Source: Shimia sp049116215 (GTDB lineage: Bacteria > Pseudomonadota > Alphaproteobacteria > Rhodobacterales > Rhodobacteraceae). Taken from it: a stretch of DNA of 64,000 bases. Within the stretch, counting starts at the first letter, position 1. Every line of letters begins with the position of its first letter. Both the position numbers and the translations under genes were made by a program. The stretch is taken from NCBI RefSeq assembly GCF_049116215.1, contig NZ_JAGDZB010000001.1, positions 868,001 to 932,000 of the forward strand, in the 5' to 3' direction. Below, piece by piece: positions 17,759-27,775 of this stretch. Below the pieces are notes generated by a model. That model saw only the letters and a list, made by a program, of their open reading frames with translations. It was not told the origin of the DNA and did no database searches.

Positions 17759-18793
17759 TTACGCGAGCACTTTGGCAAACAGTTCATCTTTCATCATGTC
17801 ATCAAACCACTCGGGGTAGCGACGGCCTGGAACAGCGGCGGCGTCCAATGTGGCCATTTCACCTTCGCTTAGAACGATATTTGCGGTAGCAATGCCACTT
17901 TCAAGCTGGCTGAGCTTGGAGGCGCCGATGATGACCGTGTGGTCGCGGCGTTTGTTCAGAATCCACGCTTGGGCGATTTGTGCCGGTGTGGCGTTGTGCG
18001 CTTCGGCGGCTGCCGTCAGAGCGGTGATCGCGGCCTGCGCTTGTTCTCTGGACACTTGCAGGAAATCGCCTTCGGCCAGACGTCCTTCGCTGTCCTCCAG
18101 TTTGTTAAGATCGTATTTGCCCGTCAGAAGACCGCCCGCCAAAGGCGACCACGCCATGAGGCCGATTCCAAGCTCCGCGCCCATTCGCAGGATGTCCATC
18201 TCGATGTCGCGGCTCACGGCGTTGTACAGATACTGTCCGGCAACAAACTGGCTCATGTTGTTGTCGCGCTGGAGTTGCACGGCCTGTGCCACCTTCCACG
18301 CGGGCCAGTTGGAGACTCCGATGTGGCGCACTTTGCCTGCGTCGATCACCGTTTGCAGGGTCGACAGGGTTTCTTCCAGCGGAGTCGTGAAATCGGTTTT
18401 GTGCAAAACAAGAAGATCGACCCAGTCGGTGTCGAGCCGTTTCAAGCAGCCATCCACGGATGACAGGATGTGTCCGCGTGACAGGCCTGCGTCGGTGATG
18501 CGATCGCTTTGACGGAAACCCAGTTTGGTGCAGATCACCGCGTCGTTGCGCTTGCCTTTGAGGGTCTTGCCAAGAATGTCTTCGGCTTCGCCGTTGGAAT
18601 AGCCATCTGCGGCGTCGAAGAAGTTGATGCCCCCATCCAGTGCGACGTCAACCATACGCTGGGCATCGCTTAAGCCAACCTTGGCGACACCGGGGATCCA
18701 GTCGGAGCCGTGGGTGAAAGTCATGGTGCCCAGAGCTAGACGAGACACCACCAGACCGGAGTTGCCCATGCGTGTGTAGGTCATGTCGGTCAT
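17759..18793 (-). CDS. Aldo/keto reductase
   Basis: A 344-residue NAD(P)H-dependent reductase of the TIM-barrel aldo/keto family. It has the catalytic set in order: FFDAADGYSNG (Asp, Tyr), ICTKLGF (Lys) and VLHKTDF (His), plus the cofactor-binding VIIGASKLSQLE near the C-terminus. The start ATG overlaps the hslV stop by four bases, which suggests co-expression with the HslVU protease. The natural substrate is unknown. Confidence 0.93.
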   Translation of the reverse strand: MTDMTYTRMGNSGLVVSRLALGTMTFTHGSDWIPGVAKVGLSDAQRMVDVALDGGINFFDAADGYSNGEAEDILGKTLKGKRNDAVICTKLGFRQSDRITDAGLSRGHILSSVDGCLKRLDTDWVDLLVLHKTDFTTPLEETLSTLQTVIDAGKVRHIGVSNWPAWKVAQAVQLQRDNNMSQFVAGQYLYNAVSRDIEMDILRMGAELGIGLMAWSPLAGGLLTGKYDLNKLEDSEGRLAEGDFLQVSREQAQAAITALTAAAEAHNATPAQIAQAWILNKRRDHTVIIGASKLSQLESGIATANIVLSEGEMATLDAAAVPGRRYPEWFDDMMKDELFAKVLA

Positions 18794-19347
18794 TGTTTGA
18801 TGGTCTCCACCGTCAGGTTGCCATTTGTGTAGACGCAGATGTCACCGGCGATGCCCATGGCTTTGCGCGCCACGTCTTCGGCGGACAGATCGGTGTCCAT
18901 CAGGGCGCGCCCCGCGGCCAGCGCGTAGTTGCCACCGGAGCCAATGGCGGTTACGTCATGTTCAGGCTCCAGTACGTCCCCTGCCCCGGTGATGACAAAG
19001 ATGTCGGTGCCGTCCGACACAATCAACATGGCTTCGAGCTTTTGCAGATATTTGTCGGTGCGCCAGTCTTTGGCCAGCTCGACCGAGGCGCGGGCCAGTT
19101 GACCGGGCGTGGCTTCCAGCTTGGCTTCCAAGCGTTCCAGAAGTGTGAAGGCGTCAGCAGTGGAACCAGCAAAGCCCGCCACAATGTCATAGCCGCCGGG
19201 GCTCAAGCGGCGCACTTTGCGTGCCGTGCCTTTGATCACTGTTTGGCCTAGGGAGACCTGCCCGTCTCCGGCAATCACAACTTCGCCGCCCTTTTTCACA
19301 CCAATGATGGTGGTGCCGTGCCAACCGGGGAATTGATCCTCAGACAT
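18790..19347 (-). CDS. hslV: ATP-dependent protease peptidase subunit HslV
   Basis: HslV is the threonine peptidase of the HslVU complex. The 185-residue product has TTIIGVKKGGEVVIAGDGQVS near the N-terminus, where the catalytic threonine is exposed after propeptide removal, then GFAGSTADAFTLLERLE and GSGGNYALAAGRAL. The upstream open frame is long, but the ATG at 19347 has a good ribosome-binding site (AAAGGAGC) and gives the usual short propeptide. It heads a leftward unit hslV-AKR-membrane protein-hslU. Confidence 0.97.
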   Translation of the reverse strand: MSEDQFPGWHGTTIIGVKKGGEVVIAGDGQVSLGQTVIKGTARKVRRLSPGGYDIVAGFAGSTADAFTLLERLEAKLEATPGQLARASVELAKDWRTDKYLQKLEAMLIVSDGTDIFVITGAGDVLEPEHDVTAIGSGGNYALAAGRALMDTDLSAEDVARKAMGIAGDICVYTNGNLTVETIKQ

Positions 19348-19447
19348 CCAAAAGCTCCTTTTGTCCTTTGCCCTATATGAGCCTGCGACCAGAAAGGCAC
19401 AAGGGTATGGCTTGCGGGTGTGATTGCAAGGGCTTAGCGTCCGGCGC

Positions 19448-20356
19448 ATGAGCAGTGAGACACAGGCCCGTTTCTATTTGCCGTGGCCGGATAAGCAGCG
19501 CGCGGAAGCCGGGGATCATAATTTTATCAACAAGATGGCGGATGTGGTTCGCTCTGCAGGTATGCAGGTCAGCTATGTTGATCCTGAGGAGGCTGATCCA
19601 AGACTTGGAGGGTATTCTGTTTTCTACATGCGGGATCCGTTTGTGCGGAACTCAGTAACTTTGCGGAAGGCCTATTATTACCCGTTTTGGCACATTGAGC
19701 ACACCAATGAACGGTGGCATTGGGAAGTCGCCGAGACGAGGTTTGATCCGTCAAAGATAAACGAAGCGAAAGCGCGCAAGTTTTTTCAGGCCTGGCGGCG
19801 GCGCTTGTATGAGCCGCATTTAAAGCAAGTGGAGAAAGGCGATTTTGTCTATGTTCCCTTGCAGTGAAAGCTGATTGAGAAACGGTATTTTCAGCACTGT
19901 AGCCCGATTGAGATGGTGGAACATGTTTTGGCACAGGAACCGGATCGGGAGATAGTTGTCACGCTGCATCCCGGAGAGACCTACTCTGATGAAGAGCGGG
20001 ATGCTTTGGACGATATGGTCGCGAAATACGCGCGCCTGTCTTTGCAGGTTGGGGGCATGGAAGCGTTGCTGCCCAAATGTGCCTATGTGGTTGCGATGAA
20101 CTCCAGCGTGGCCTTTGCGGGGTACTTTCTGAAAAAGCCCTGCGTGCTGTTCGCCGGGATCGATTTTCACCACATCGCTGCCAATGTGGAGCGTCTTGGT
20201 ATAGATGGAGCGTTCAAAGCTGTGCGGGGGATGAAACCGCCCTACCCCCAATATCTGTGGTTGTTTTTACAGCAGATGTCGATCAATGCAGGCCGGCCGG
20301 AAGCGGAAGACAAAATTCGGGCGCGTTTGGCCAGGCTTGGGTGGCCTGTTACCTAA
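19448..20356 (+). pseudogene. Surface-polysaccharide-type protein split by one in-frame TGA
   Basis: One reading frame runs from the ATG at 19448 to the TAA at 20354-20356, interrupted only by a TGA at 19865-19867. The first part (139 residues) ends FVYVPLQ. The second continues KLIEKRYFQHCSP and later has VVTLHPGE and VVAMNSSVAFAGYF, which read as one GT-B-like or capsule-protein-like fold. A glycine codon GGA changed to TGA would explain the break. I recognise similar roseobacter proteins only as hypothetical. It could be a recent pseudogene, a sequencing error, or two separately made fragments; a later ATG at 19913 exists. Confidence 0.75.
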
Positions 20357-20381
20357 AAAGGCGCCCCAATGGAGCGCCTTT
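20357..20381. terminator. Bidirectional terminator between broken gene and trxA
   Basis: The stem AAAGGCGC / GCGCCTTT (20357-20364 and 20374-20381) sits between two convergent genes, with A and T runs at its sides that could serve either strand. Confidence 0.75.
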
Positions 20382-20403
20382 CGAAATCAGTATTTTGACG
20401 GGA

Positions 20404-20724
20404 TCAAAGGGCGTCTTCGATCCAACTTTGCAGAGCGGCTTTGGGTGCTGCGCCTGCGCGGTTGGAGATCACCTGACCGTCTTTGAAGATGAACAGCGCA
20501 GGAATGCCGCGCACGCCCAGAGCTGCAGCTGCGCCCGGGTTGCTGTCCACGTCAACTTTGGCAATTTTCACTTTGCCGTCCATTTCAGCCGACAGCTCTT
20601 CGAGCGCTGGGCCGATTTGTTTACAAGGGCCACACCATTCGGCCCAGAAATCCACGACGACAGGCACGTCGGCGTTTTTTACTTCTTCGTCAAAGGTGGC
20701 ATCGGTGACAGCAACGGTTGCCAT
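20404..20724 (-). CDS. trxA: Thioredoxin TrxA
   Basis: A 106-residue thioredoxin with the redox motif WAEWCGPCK near residue 30, the cis-proline region RGIPALFIFK and the FKDGQV turn. The ATG at 20724 gives the family length; the longer open frame upstream is not needed. It lies 50 bp downstream of addA on the same strand, so it may be the last gene of the tsaE-to-addA run. Confidence 0.97.
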   Translation of the reverse strand: MATVAVTDATFDEEVKNADVPVVVDFWAEWCGPCKQIGPALEELSAEMDGKVKIAKVDVDSNPGAAAALGVRGIPALFIFKDGQVISNRAGAAPKAALQSWIEDAL

Positions 20725-20773
20725 GTGGAGGTCTCCTGAAAGAGGGTGCTGATTGGTCTTGGTTCGAGGGAAC

Positions 20774-23700
20774 CTAGGTTTGCGAAGCGGGGGCGTCAAG
20801 ATATGGTGTGGCGGCAAGCGATTTTGTCACAAGATCGTGTGGCAGTTCCATCAACTCCGCCGTTGCTGTCCATAGGATTGCGGTGCGGATCGGTTGGTCA
20901 AAAATCTGTTCCAAAGCATGGGTGTAAGCGCCCATTTGGCGCAAAATTCCGTCAGGCGTTGCGGTTGCAGAGCTTGGAACCGTGGCGTTTGTCTTAAAAT
21001 CGATCGCCCAGACATAATCCTCCTGAACCACTAAACGGTCGATGATTCCGTGCAAGCGGTTGGGGCCAAGGTTGGCGGTGACGGGCACTTCTGCCAAAGC
21101 AGATGGATCAAACAGCCAGTTGAGTTCGGGTTTGATTAAAGTCTCTGTGGCCTCAGTCAGTAGATCTTCAAATTGCCCGATCTGCATCTCGACCAGATCA
21201 TCCTGCAAAAGCGATCTTGCAATTTCAGACCAGTCAGCTTGCGAATGGTTGGGCAATTGTTCGAGCAATAGGTGCAGCCAAGTACCGCGTCGCATCGCGG
21301 CTTCCTGGTCCAGACCCAGCTCGCCGCCCAATGCTTTGGCGCCGCCAAGGTCAGACGGGCTGAGCGCGTGTGGCGGAACCGGTGGCAACGGGGCGGTAGA
21401 TTTCAGGAACGTTGGCACTTCGACTTTTGTTGAGGCGGAGTCTTCTACCATTTCAGAGACTGTACCAGCCCAATTCCCGTGATCCAGGCGCAGACCTTCA
21501 CCGCCGCCAAACTGATAAGACGTGGCATCGGAGGCGACCATCGCGGCGCGGATGGTGTCATACCAGCTCTTGCCGTCTTTCCCTAAATCTCCGGCCGCCG
21601 CCACAATCAGCCATTTTTCCGCACGGGTCATGGCAACATAAAGCAAGCGCAGGCGTTCGGCGGCTTGCGCCTCCGCCATTGTCTCGCGTGCAGAAGCCAA
21701 AGGGGCTGGTGCGCTATCGGACGCCATGTTCCAAAGCGCGGTGTCGCCAACGGGCACTATGGGCGCATCGGTTTTGATCAACCGTTTGCCGGTGTCTGGC
21801 ATGATCACAATCGGCGCTTCCAGCCCTTTGGAGCCGTGCACCGTCATCACGCGGATTCGGTTGGTGGCGCTGTCCATCTGGCGTTTGATTTCCAGATCAT
21901 CGGTCTGCATCCATTGCAGGAATCCGGTGAGACTTGGCACCGAGGACTTTTCATAAGCCAAAGCTTGAGAGAGAAGCGCGTTGATGCCGTCCTCGGCCTC
22001 GGCCCCCAGGCGGGAGAGGAAGGCGTGACGTCCCTTGTGGCGCGTAAGTACGCGCTCGATCAAATCGTAGGGGCGTAGGAAATCGGTGTTGGCACGAAGG
22101 TCATCCAAGGTGGCCATGGTTTTTGGAAACGCGTCGCCTCGGTCGCGCAAGGCGGCCCAAAGGTAGGTTTTGGGGGCTCGGTGATGTGCGAGGTCAAACA
22201 AAGCCTGCTCCGACCAGCCAAACAACGGAGACCGCAGGATGGTGGCCAGAGACAGGTCGTCTTCCGGTGTGGCGAGGAAGGACAGCAGCGCGCCGAGGTC
22301 GCGCACAGCCATTTCGCCGCCCACTTTGAGCCGGTCCGCACCGGCAATCGGCAACCCGTGCAGTTTGCAGGCGCGGATGATTTCGTGGAACAGGTCAGAG
22401 CGACGTTGCACTAGAATGAGGAAATCACCTGGTTCAATTTTGCGCTGGTTGAACTGTCCGTCGGGCCCACGCGAGGCGGCAATGGTGTCCTGTTTGATCA
22501 TTCGCGCAATTTGCGCTGCAATGCGATCTGCCAAAATAACTGTGTGGTGGGTGTCGCTGAGGCGGTCGACCGGATCAAACCAATCGTCCTTTTCCGCTTT
22601 TGTGACGGGTTCGACCACCGGCCACAGGTCAACGCGGCCCGGCATGTCGTCGTTAAACGCAATATGGCGATTGCCGGTTGGGAAGCCTGCGTTCGCGTGG
22701 CTTTCAAAACACTTGTCGACGAGATTCAGAACGGCGGGGGACGAGCGGAAGGAATATTCGAGGCTCAAGTCCTGCAGTTGGGTTTCTGTGGCGTGCAATC
22801 GCGTGGCAAATTCATCGCGCATGCGATCAAACTCTGCCGGGTCCGCGCCCTGAAAGCTGTAGATCGACTGCTTTTTGTCGCCCACCACAAAAATGGTCCG
22901 AGTGTCATCACCCCGTGCACCAGAGCCGGAGGTGAATTCTTGCGCCAGACGTTCGATGACTTGCCATTGCACCGGACTGGTGTCTTGGGCTTCATCCACA
23001 AGGATGTGGTCAATGCCACCGTCGAGTCGATAGAGCACCCATTCGGCCACGGCAGGTTCGTTTAGCAGGTTGCGCGCGCGCAGAATGAGGTCGTCAAAGT
23101 CGAGCCAGCCGCGATGTTGTTTGGCGGTGTCGTAGCGTTCCAGAAAGCGTGCAGCGAAAGCGTGCAATGCGGCGCTGCGGTCTTTGGCTTGAAGTGCTAG
23201 GCGGCGAGTGCGCACATCTTCGACGCGCTGCATGAGCGGCTTTATGCGTTCCATCAGTTCCGCGTGGTTGGTTCGCAGTGCCTTGGTCGGAAAAGAGTCT
23301 AACTTGGCACAAAACGGTTCCTTTGCACCTTTTCCTGTCAGAAAAACGGATTCCAAAATGGGCAAATCGGATGCATCGAATTGGGTGATTGCACTAAGTT
23401 TACCAGCCGCTGTTGCATTGGTTTTGCCGCCTGTTTGAAGCACGTCGATGAGCGCGTTTATCAGCTCTGCCTCGCTGCCAAGAAACACATCGGATTGCAG
23501 TGTATTTTGGTCATAGCCTTCCGGCAATCCAAGCAACTCGCACAGGTCCGACGGCGAAACGGGATGACGTAGTCGGTCCGCATGGCGACAGATGTCTGCG
23601 GTCAGATCTTCCAGGGCGGCGCCGGTGAAATGTGTGGCGAGATCCCGCACCAGATCGGAGTCTGCGCCTTCGGCCATCTGCTCTACAATTTCTTCACGCA

Positions 23701-24169
23701 AAAGCGCTGCAGCGCGGTCTTCCATTTCGCTGAACAGGGGTGACACACCCGCCTCAAGTGGAAAACGGCGCAGCATGGAGGCGCAGAAGGAGTGGATGGT
23801 TTGGATTTTCAATCCGCCGGGCGTTTCAATGGCGCGGGCAAACAGCGTGCGGGCGTTGCGCAAATCGTCAGCGTTGGATTTTCCTACAACGCCGAGCTCG
23901 CTGAGCTCCTCAGACAGTTCGGTATCAGACTTCATCGCCCAACTGCCGAGGCGTTTGAACAGCCGGTTCTGCATCTCGCTGGCGGCGGCTTTGGTGTAGG
24001 TTAGACACAGGATGTGCTGTGGGAGAACACCCTCAAGCAACAGGCGGGCCACGCGATCGGTCAGAACGCGGGTTTTGCCGGAACCAGCGTTGGCGGAGAG
24101 CCAGGTGCTGGCATCTGGACGCGCGGCAGTGATCTGGCGACGGGTGGCGTCGTTCATTGGCTGGGTCAC
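20774..24169 (-). CDS. addA: Double-strand break repair helicase-nuclease AddA
   Basis: AddA is the UvrD-type helicase and nuclease subunit of AddAB, the alphaproteobacterial counterpart of RecBCD for repair of DNA ends. The 1131-residue protein starts with Walker A SANAGSGKTRVLTDRV near residue 24. It continues with CLTYTKAAASEM, VDEAQDTSPVQW (Walker B), GDKKQSIYSFQGADP and VMTVHGSKGLEAPIV, and ends with a RecB-like nuclease domain containing AIDFKTNA. It overlaps addB by four bases. Confidence 0.96.
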   Translation of the reverse strand: MTQPMNDATRRQITAARPDASTWLSANAGSGKTRVLTDRVARLLLEGVLPQHILCLTYTKAAASEMQNRLFKRLGSWAMKSDTELSEELSELGVVGKSNADDLRNARTLFARAIETPGGLKIQTIHSFCASMLRRFPLEAGVSPLFSEMEDRAAALLREEIVEQMAEGADSDLVRDLATHFTGAALEDLTADICRHADRLRHPVSPSDLCELLGLPEGYDQNTLQSDVFLGSEAELINALIDVLQTGGKTNATAAGKLSAITQFDASDLPILESVFLTGKGAKEPFCAKLDSFPTKALRTNHAELMERIKPLMQRVEDVRTRRLALQAKDRSAALHAFAARFLERYDTAKQHRGWLDFDDLILRARNLLNEPAVAEWVLYRLDGGIDHILVDEAQDTSPVQWQVIERLAQEFTSGSGARGDDTRTIFVVGDKKQSIYSFQGADPAEFDRMRDEFATRLHATETQLQDLSLEYSFRSSPAVLNLVDKCFESHANAGFPTGNRHIAFNDDMPGRVDLWPVVEPVTKAEKDDWFDPVDRLSDTHHTVILADRIAAQIARMIKQDTIAASRGPDGQFNQRKIEPGDFLILVQRRSDLFHEIIRACKLHGLPIAGADRLKVGGEMAVRDLGALLSFLATPEDDLSLATILRSPLFGWSEQALFDLAHHRAPKTYLWAALRDRGDAFPKTMATLDDLRANTDFLRPYDLIERVLTRHKGRHAFLSRLGAEAEDGINALLSQALAYEKSSVPSLTGFLQWMQTDDLEIKRQMDSATNRIRVMTVHGSKGLEAPIVIMPDTGKRLIKTDAPIVPVGDTALWNMASDSAPAPLASARETMAEAQAAERLRLLYVAMTRAEKWLIVAAAGDLGKDGKSWYDTIRAAMVASDATSYQFGGGEGLRLDHGNWAGTVSEMVEDSASTKVEVPTFLKSTAPLPPVPPHALSPSDLGGAKALGGELGLDQEAAMRRGTWLHLLLEQLPNHSQADWSEIARSLLQDDLVEMQIGQFEDLLTEATETLIKPELNWLFDPSALAEVPVTANLGPNRLHGIIDRLVVQEDYVWAIDFKTNATVPSSATATPDGILRQMGAYTHALEQIFDQPIRTAILWTATAELMELPHDLVTKSLAATPYLDAPASQT

Positions 24170-27090
24170 GACAGCGCCTCCGGTGTGGGCTCATCGGTGG
24201 CGTCCCATTCGCCAAAGCGGGCCAGTTGGTCGTAGTCGCTTTCGTCGCGCTCGGTGCGCATGGCGCGGCGGGAGGTGAAGCCTTTGCCGTCTGCAACATA
24301 GTGCTCGATCAACGCGATGAATTCTTCCCAAACCTTTGTGGGAGGCGTCTCCAGAAGGGGGGCAGGCTGATCCTTTGGCGTGGTGCCAAGGCCAATGTAG
24401 ATGGCATCAGCCACGTCAGAGGGATCAATATCCTTGAAACCGCCCTGTTCTGCCATGGCCGCTTCTAGGAGCAGCTGCTTGTCAAAATAGGTTTGTTCGT
24501 CTTTGGAGGGAGGCGCGCCGGTTTTATAGTCATAGAGGATCAGCGCGCCGGTTTCGGTGCGATCCATCCGGTCAGCTTTGGCCGTGAGCCGGAAGCCCAG
24601 CTCAGGAATGCTGCCTTCGGCGGGAATTTCAAAGGCCAATGGCTTTCCATGTGCGCGCCGTTTTTCTTCCCCATGCACAATGTGGTCTGCGACCCGATTG
24701 ATCCGTGCTTGCCACAAGGCTCGGGCGGTGGCCCATGGTACGTTTTGGGCCAAAACAGTCTCTGAGATGGTCAGTATTTGATCTCGCGTCACTGGAGTGT
24801 CGTCGGCCACTGAAGTTTTGATCAAGGTTTCCAGAATTTCATGCACAATGATGCCGCGCAATAGCGCGTCGGGCGTGCGCATCAGTGGATCAAGAGGGCG
24901 CAGGCGCAAAACGTGTTTGGCATAGATCGCATAGGGATCGCGGATCAGGCGCTTGATCTCTGTGACCGAAAGCTGACGTGGACGGGCCTCTGGCGGTGGC
25001 GTTGGCGAGGGACGCGACGCGGCAGGCACCATCGGAACGGTTTCCATCGCACGCACACACGATAGCCAGGTGTCTCCACGGGATTTCATGTCTTCGAGCG
25101 CTTTTGGCCCGTTTTGGTCTGGCAAGCCGCTCAGCAAATTTATCAGACGGTTGACCCAGCGGGAGGGGACGGTTTCGGCTTCGTCTGAACGCACAGATCG
25201 GGTGATCCAGACCTCTGGTGCGCCGATGGCTTGCTGGAAATCATGCGCGGACAGGCCAATGCGGCGCTCCGGCAATAACAAACCGGCGTCGTGGCGGAGT
25301 TTGCGGTTGAGCCATGGGTCCGGGCTTGGCGCTTCTGGCCAACTGCCTTCGTTGAGGCCGCCAAGGATCACAAGATCTGCGCCTTGTACACGTGCTTCCA
25401 AAGTGCCCCAGATCAGGAGGTTTGGGTGACCGGCATCGCGGTCGCGGACTTCTGCACGGGAGAGTAAGGCGCCAAAGAGATCTGCATAGTCCGCAGGGGT
25501 GATGCTTCCGACGACCTGTGCGTGATCATTTACTTCCGCCACCAGTCGGGAAGCCGAGCGGCCAGCGGCTTGATCCCACAGGCCGCCGCTGCCGTCACCG
25601 GGACCTTGGGCAATTTTCTCGGATAGGGATAGGTGGTCTGCCAGCAGATCGGCCATGTCTTTTGCGGGGTGGTCAGCGGAACAGAAGCACGCCACCACCC
25701 AAGTCATCCAGTTGGACATGTCATCGCTGCGCGCGATGGCCCAAGCCTGAAGGGCTTCAACCTCAGGATAGGTCACACCATTGCGGCGCATCCATAGCTC
25801 CAGATCGCGGGTGAAGCGGAGATGGTCGCCGCGGTTTTCACCGCTATGAGTTAAAGGATGCTTGAGCAGCGTCAGGAGGGCTTCTGAGGTCAATTTCTGG
25901 TGTAACAGAGCCGCTGTGTGGCGCAGGAACCGGCCGGGCGGGGACAGTTGCAGAGGTTGTCCGGCGCTGTCGTCTGGCACAATATTCCAGCGATCCAGTG
26001 CAGCTGTCACTTGGCGGGTGAGCATCCGATCTGGCGTGATCAAGGCGCAGGTCAGACCTTCGTCGGCGGCCTTACGCATCCGTGCCGCGATTGTGAGCGC
26101 CTCTTCGCGTTGAGTGGTGGCCTCGATCAGAGTGATATCTTTGGTGGCGGTGGTCAGATCACTCAGATGTGGGCCTTCGCTGAGCCATTGGTCTGTAACA
26201 GGTGCGGGGCGCAGGGCCAGCGACACCAGATTGTTGCGGGCCGGGGAAGGCGCGGTGCAAGTGTGCCAGAGCTGCACGTCCTGCGGGGCCATCCCAAGGT
26301 CGCTTAGCAAAGAGCGAAAGCGATATTGCGGATGATCCTCGCTTTGCAGGCCGTCAGACAGATGATCCCAGGTTGAGAGAGGCATGTCGAAGTCATAGCC
26401 CGGCAGGACCACGGCGCCTTGAGGCAGGGTAGCGATGGCCTGCATCAGCAGTTGCATAGTGCCGCGCGAGCCGGTGGACCCCGCCAGAATGATCGGATGC
26501 TGAGGTGGTGTGTCTTCCCAGGATTGTACAATTGCCTCGATTGCACGACGCTGGCGGGCTTCTTGGCCGGGGGCGCTGTCGAGGTTTTCCAAGAAATGAC
26601 GCGCGATCCCGAAGAAGGATTGCGCGCGCGCCCAGTGTCCGGACTGGTCGCTGACGTCCAGATTTTCGATGGCGTCCACCGGCACGCCTTCACCGGCCAT
26701 TTCGTCAAACAACCCAGCGAGGCTATCGGCGAGATCATAGATGGACGCACGCGCAGCGAGATCTGGCTGTTGTTCAAGCAGTCGCGTGACAAGCTGGATC
26801 AGCTCAAATCGTTGACGGATGGCGGGTGTGGCAGCCGGAAGATGTGCCGAGGCGGCATTGGCAAATTCGCCAAGCAGTTGGATGCGCGGCAGGAGGGTTG
26901 CCGGACCTTCGTCAAAAAGGGCGTGCACACGGCGCGCCATGCGGGCGGTGTTCACGATTACGGTGGCTTTGGCAATGGCATCGGGGCGCTGATCTGCAAA
27001 GCGCGCACGGATGCCTTCTACAAGATAACGTGGGAAATCAGCACCGGGTGGCAGGGCAAATACGCGGGGTGAGGCACTTGGTTCAAACAT
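24166..27090 (-). CDS. addB: Double-strand break repair protein AddB
   Basis: AddB is the second nuclease subunit of AddAB. The 974-residue product has the alphaproteobacterial-type N-terminus (PRVFALPPGADFPRYLVEG), an inactivated helicase-like middle, and a C-terminal nuclease domain with GALILYDYKTG. I use the ATG at 27090, as the upstream extension overlaps murU too far and lacks similarity. It overlaps murU by eight bases and addA by four, so all are translated from one message. Confidence 0.95.
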   Translation of the reverse strand: MFEPSASPRVFALPPGADFPRYLVEGIRARFADQRPDAIAKATVIVNTARMARRVHALFDEGPATLLPRIQLLGEFANAASAHLPAATPAIRQRFELIQLVTRLLEQQPDLAARASIYDLADSLAGLFDEMAGEGVPVDAIENLDVSDQSGHWARAQSFFGIARHFLENLDSAPGQEARQRRAIEAIVQSWEDTPPQHPIILAGSTGSRGTMQLLMQAIATLPQGAVVLPGYDFDMPLSTWDHLSDGLQSEDHPQYRFRSLLSDLGMAPQDVQLWHTCTAPSPARNNLVSLALRPAPVTDQWLSEGPHLSDLTTATKDITLIEATTQREEALTIAARMRKAADEGLTCALITPDRMLTRQVTAALDRWNIVPDDSAGQPLQLSPPGRFLRHTAALLHQKLTSEALLTLLKHPLTHSGENRGDHLRFTRDLELWMRRNGVTYPEVEALQAWAIARSDDMSNWMTWVVACFCSADHPAKDMADLLADHLSLSEKIAQGPGDGSGGLWDQAAGRSASRLVAEVNDHAQVVGSITPADYADLFGALLSRAEVRDRDAGHPNLLIWGTLEARVQGADLVILGGLNEGSWPEAPSPDPWLNRKLRHDAGLLLPERRIGLSAHDFQQAIGAPEVWITRSVRSDEAETVPSRWVNRLINLLSGLPDQNGPKALEDMKSRGDTWLSCVRAMETVPMVPAASRPSPTPPPEARPRQLSVTEIKRLIRDPYAIYAKHVLRLRPLDPLMRTPDALLRGIIVHEILETLIKTSVADDTPVTRDQILTISETVLAQNVPWATARALWQARINRVADHIVHGEEKRRAHGKPLAFEIPAEGSIPELGFRLTAKADRMDRTETGALILYDYKTGAPPSKDEQTYFDKQLLLEAAMAEQGGFKDIDPSDVADAIYIGLGTTPKDQPAPLLETPPTKVWEEFIALIEHYVADGKGFTSRRAMRTERDESDYDQLARFGEWDATDEPTPEALS

Positions 27091-27775
27091 CGGCGGCCTC
27101 CAGTAACTGTTCAGCCAGTGTGATGCCTTCAGGGGAGCCAACGTCACACCATTTTCCCGGGTAGGTCAGCCCGTAAAGGCGCCCGTTTTTGTGCATTTGA
27201 TCCCACAGCAGGTTAAGCGAAAACGCGCTTTCGGCGATGTTGTGCAGCCCATCTGTTTTGAGGATCTGAATGCCTGAATACACGACGCCGGGCCCGCGCG
27301 AGATTTGCCCAATCTCATTTAGCACGAAGTCCCCTTTGCCTTTATGGCCAATAGCGTTGTCTTTGGGCAGGCAGAGCAGAAGCGCATCCATTTTTTCGGG
27401 CTGCCAGGCTTCCAGAAGCATTTGAAAAGGGTTTGGGCCGCGCCAGACTGCGTCGGTATTGCTTGTAAAGACCGGGCCGTCCCCAAGAAGCGGCAAAGCA
27501 TTGCGCAGGCCGCCGCCAGTTTCCAGAATGACTGGCTGCTCAACAACAACCTGAACCGCTGTACCTTGCAGATGGTTGACCACTTTGGCGTAGTGATAGT
27601 GGGCGTTTACCACGGTGCGCTTAGGCGATACTGCTTTGGTGAGATCAAGGGTGCGATCCAAAAGCGTTTTGCCACCAACATGTAAAAGCGGCTTGGGGGT
27701 CTTTTGGGTGAGTTCGCGCATGCGCGTGCCAAAACCGGCGGCAAAGAGCATTACGGCGTCGGGACTGTGGCGCAT
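27083..27775 (-). CDS. murU: N-acetylmuramate-1-phosphate uridylyltransferase (MurU-type)
   Basis: A 230-residue nucleotidyltransferase with the signature MLFAAGFGTRMRELTQKTPKPLL near the N-terminus and TSNTDAVW around residue 110. With the kinase gene next to it, it fits the AmgK-MurU cell-wall recycling route, which makes UDP-MurNAc from recovered MurNAc and bypasses MurA. The assignment rests on the pairing; alone it could be another sugar-1-phosphate nucleotidyltransferase. Confidence 0.87.
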   Translation of the reverse strand: MRHSPDAVMLFAAGFGTRMRELTQKTPKPLLHVGGKTLLDRTLDLTKAVSPKRTVVNAHYHYAKVVNHLQGTAVQVVVEQPVILETGGGLRNALPLLGDGPVFTSNTDAVWRGPNPFQMLLEAWQPEKMDALLLCLPKDNAIGHKGKGDFVLNEIGQISRGPGVVYSGIQILKTDGLHNIAESAFSLNLLWDQMHKNGRLYGLTYPGKWCDVGSPEGITLAEQLLEAADV

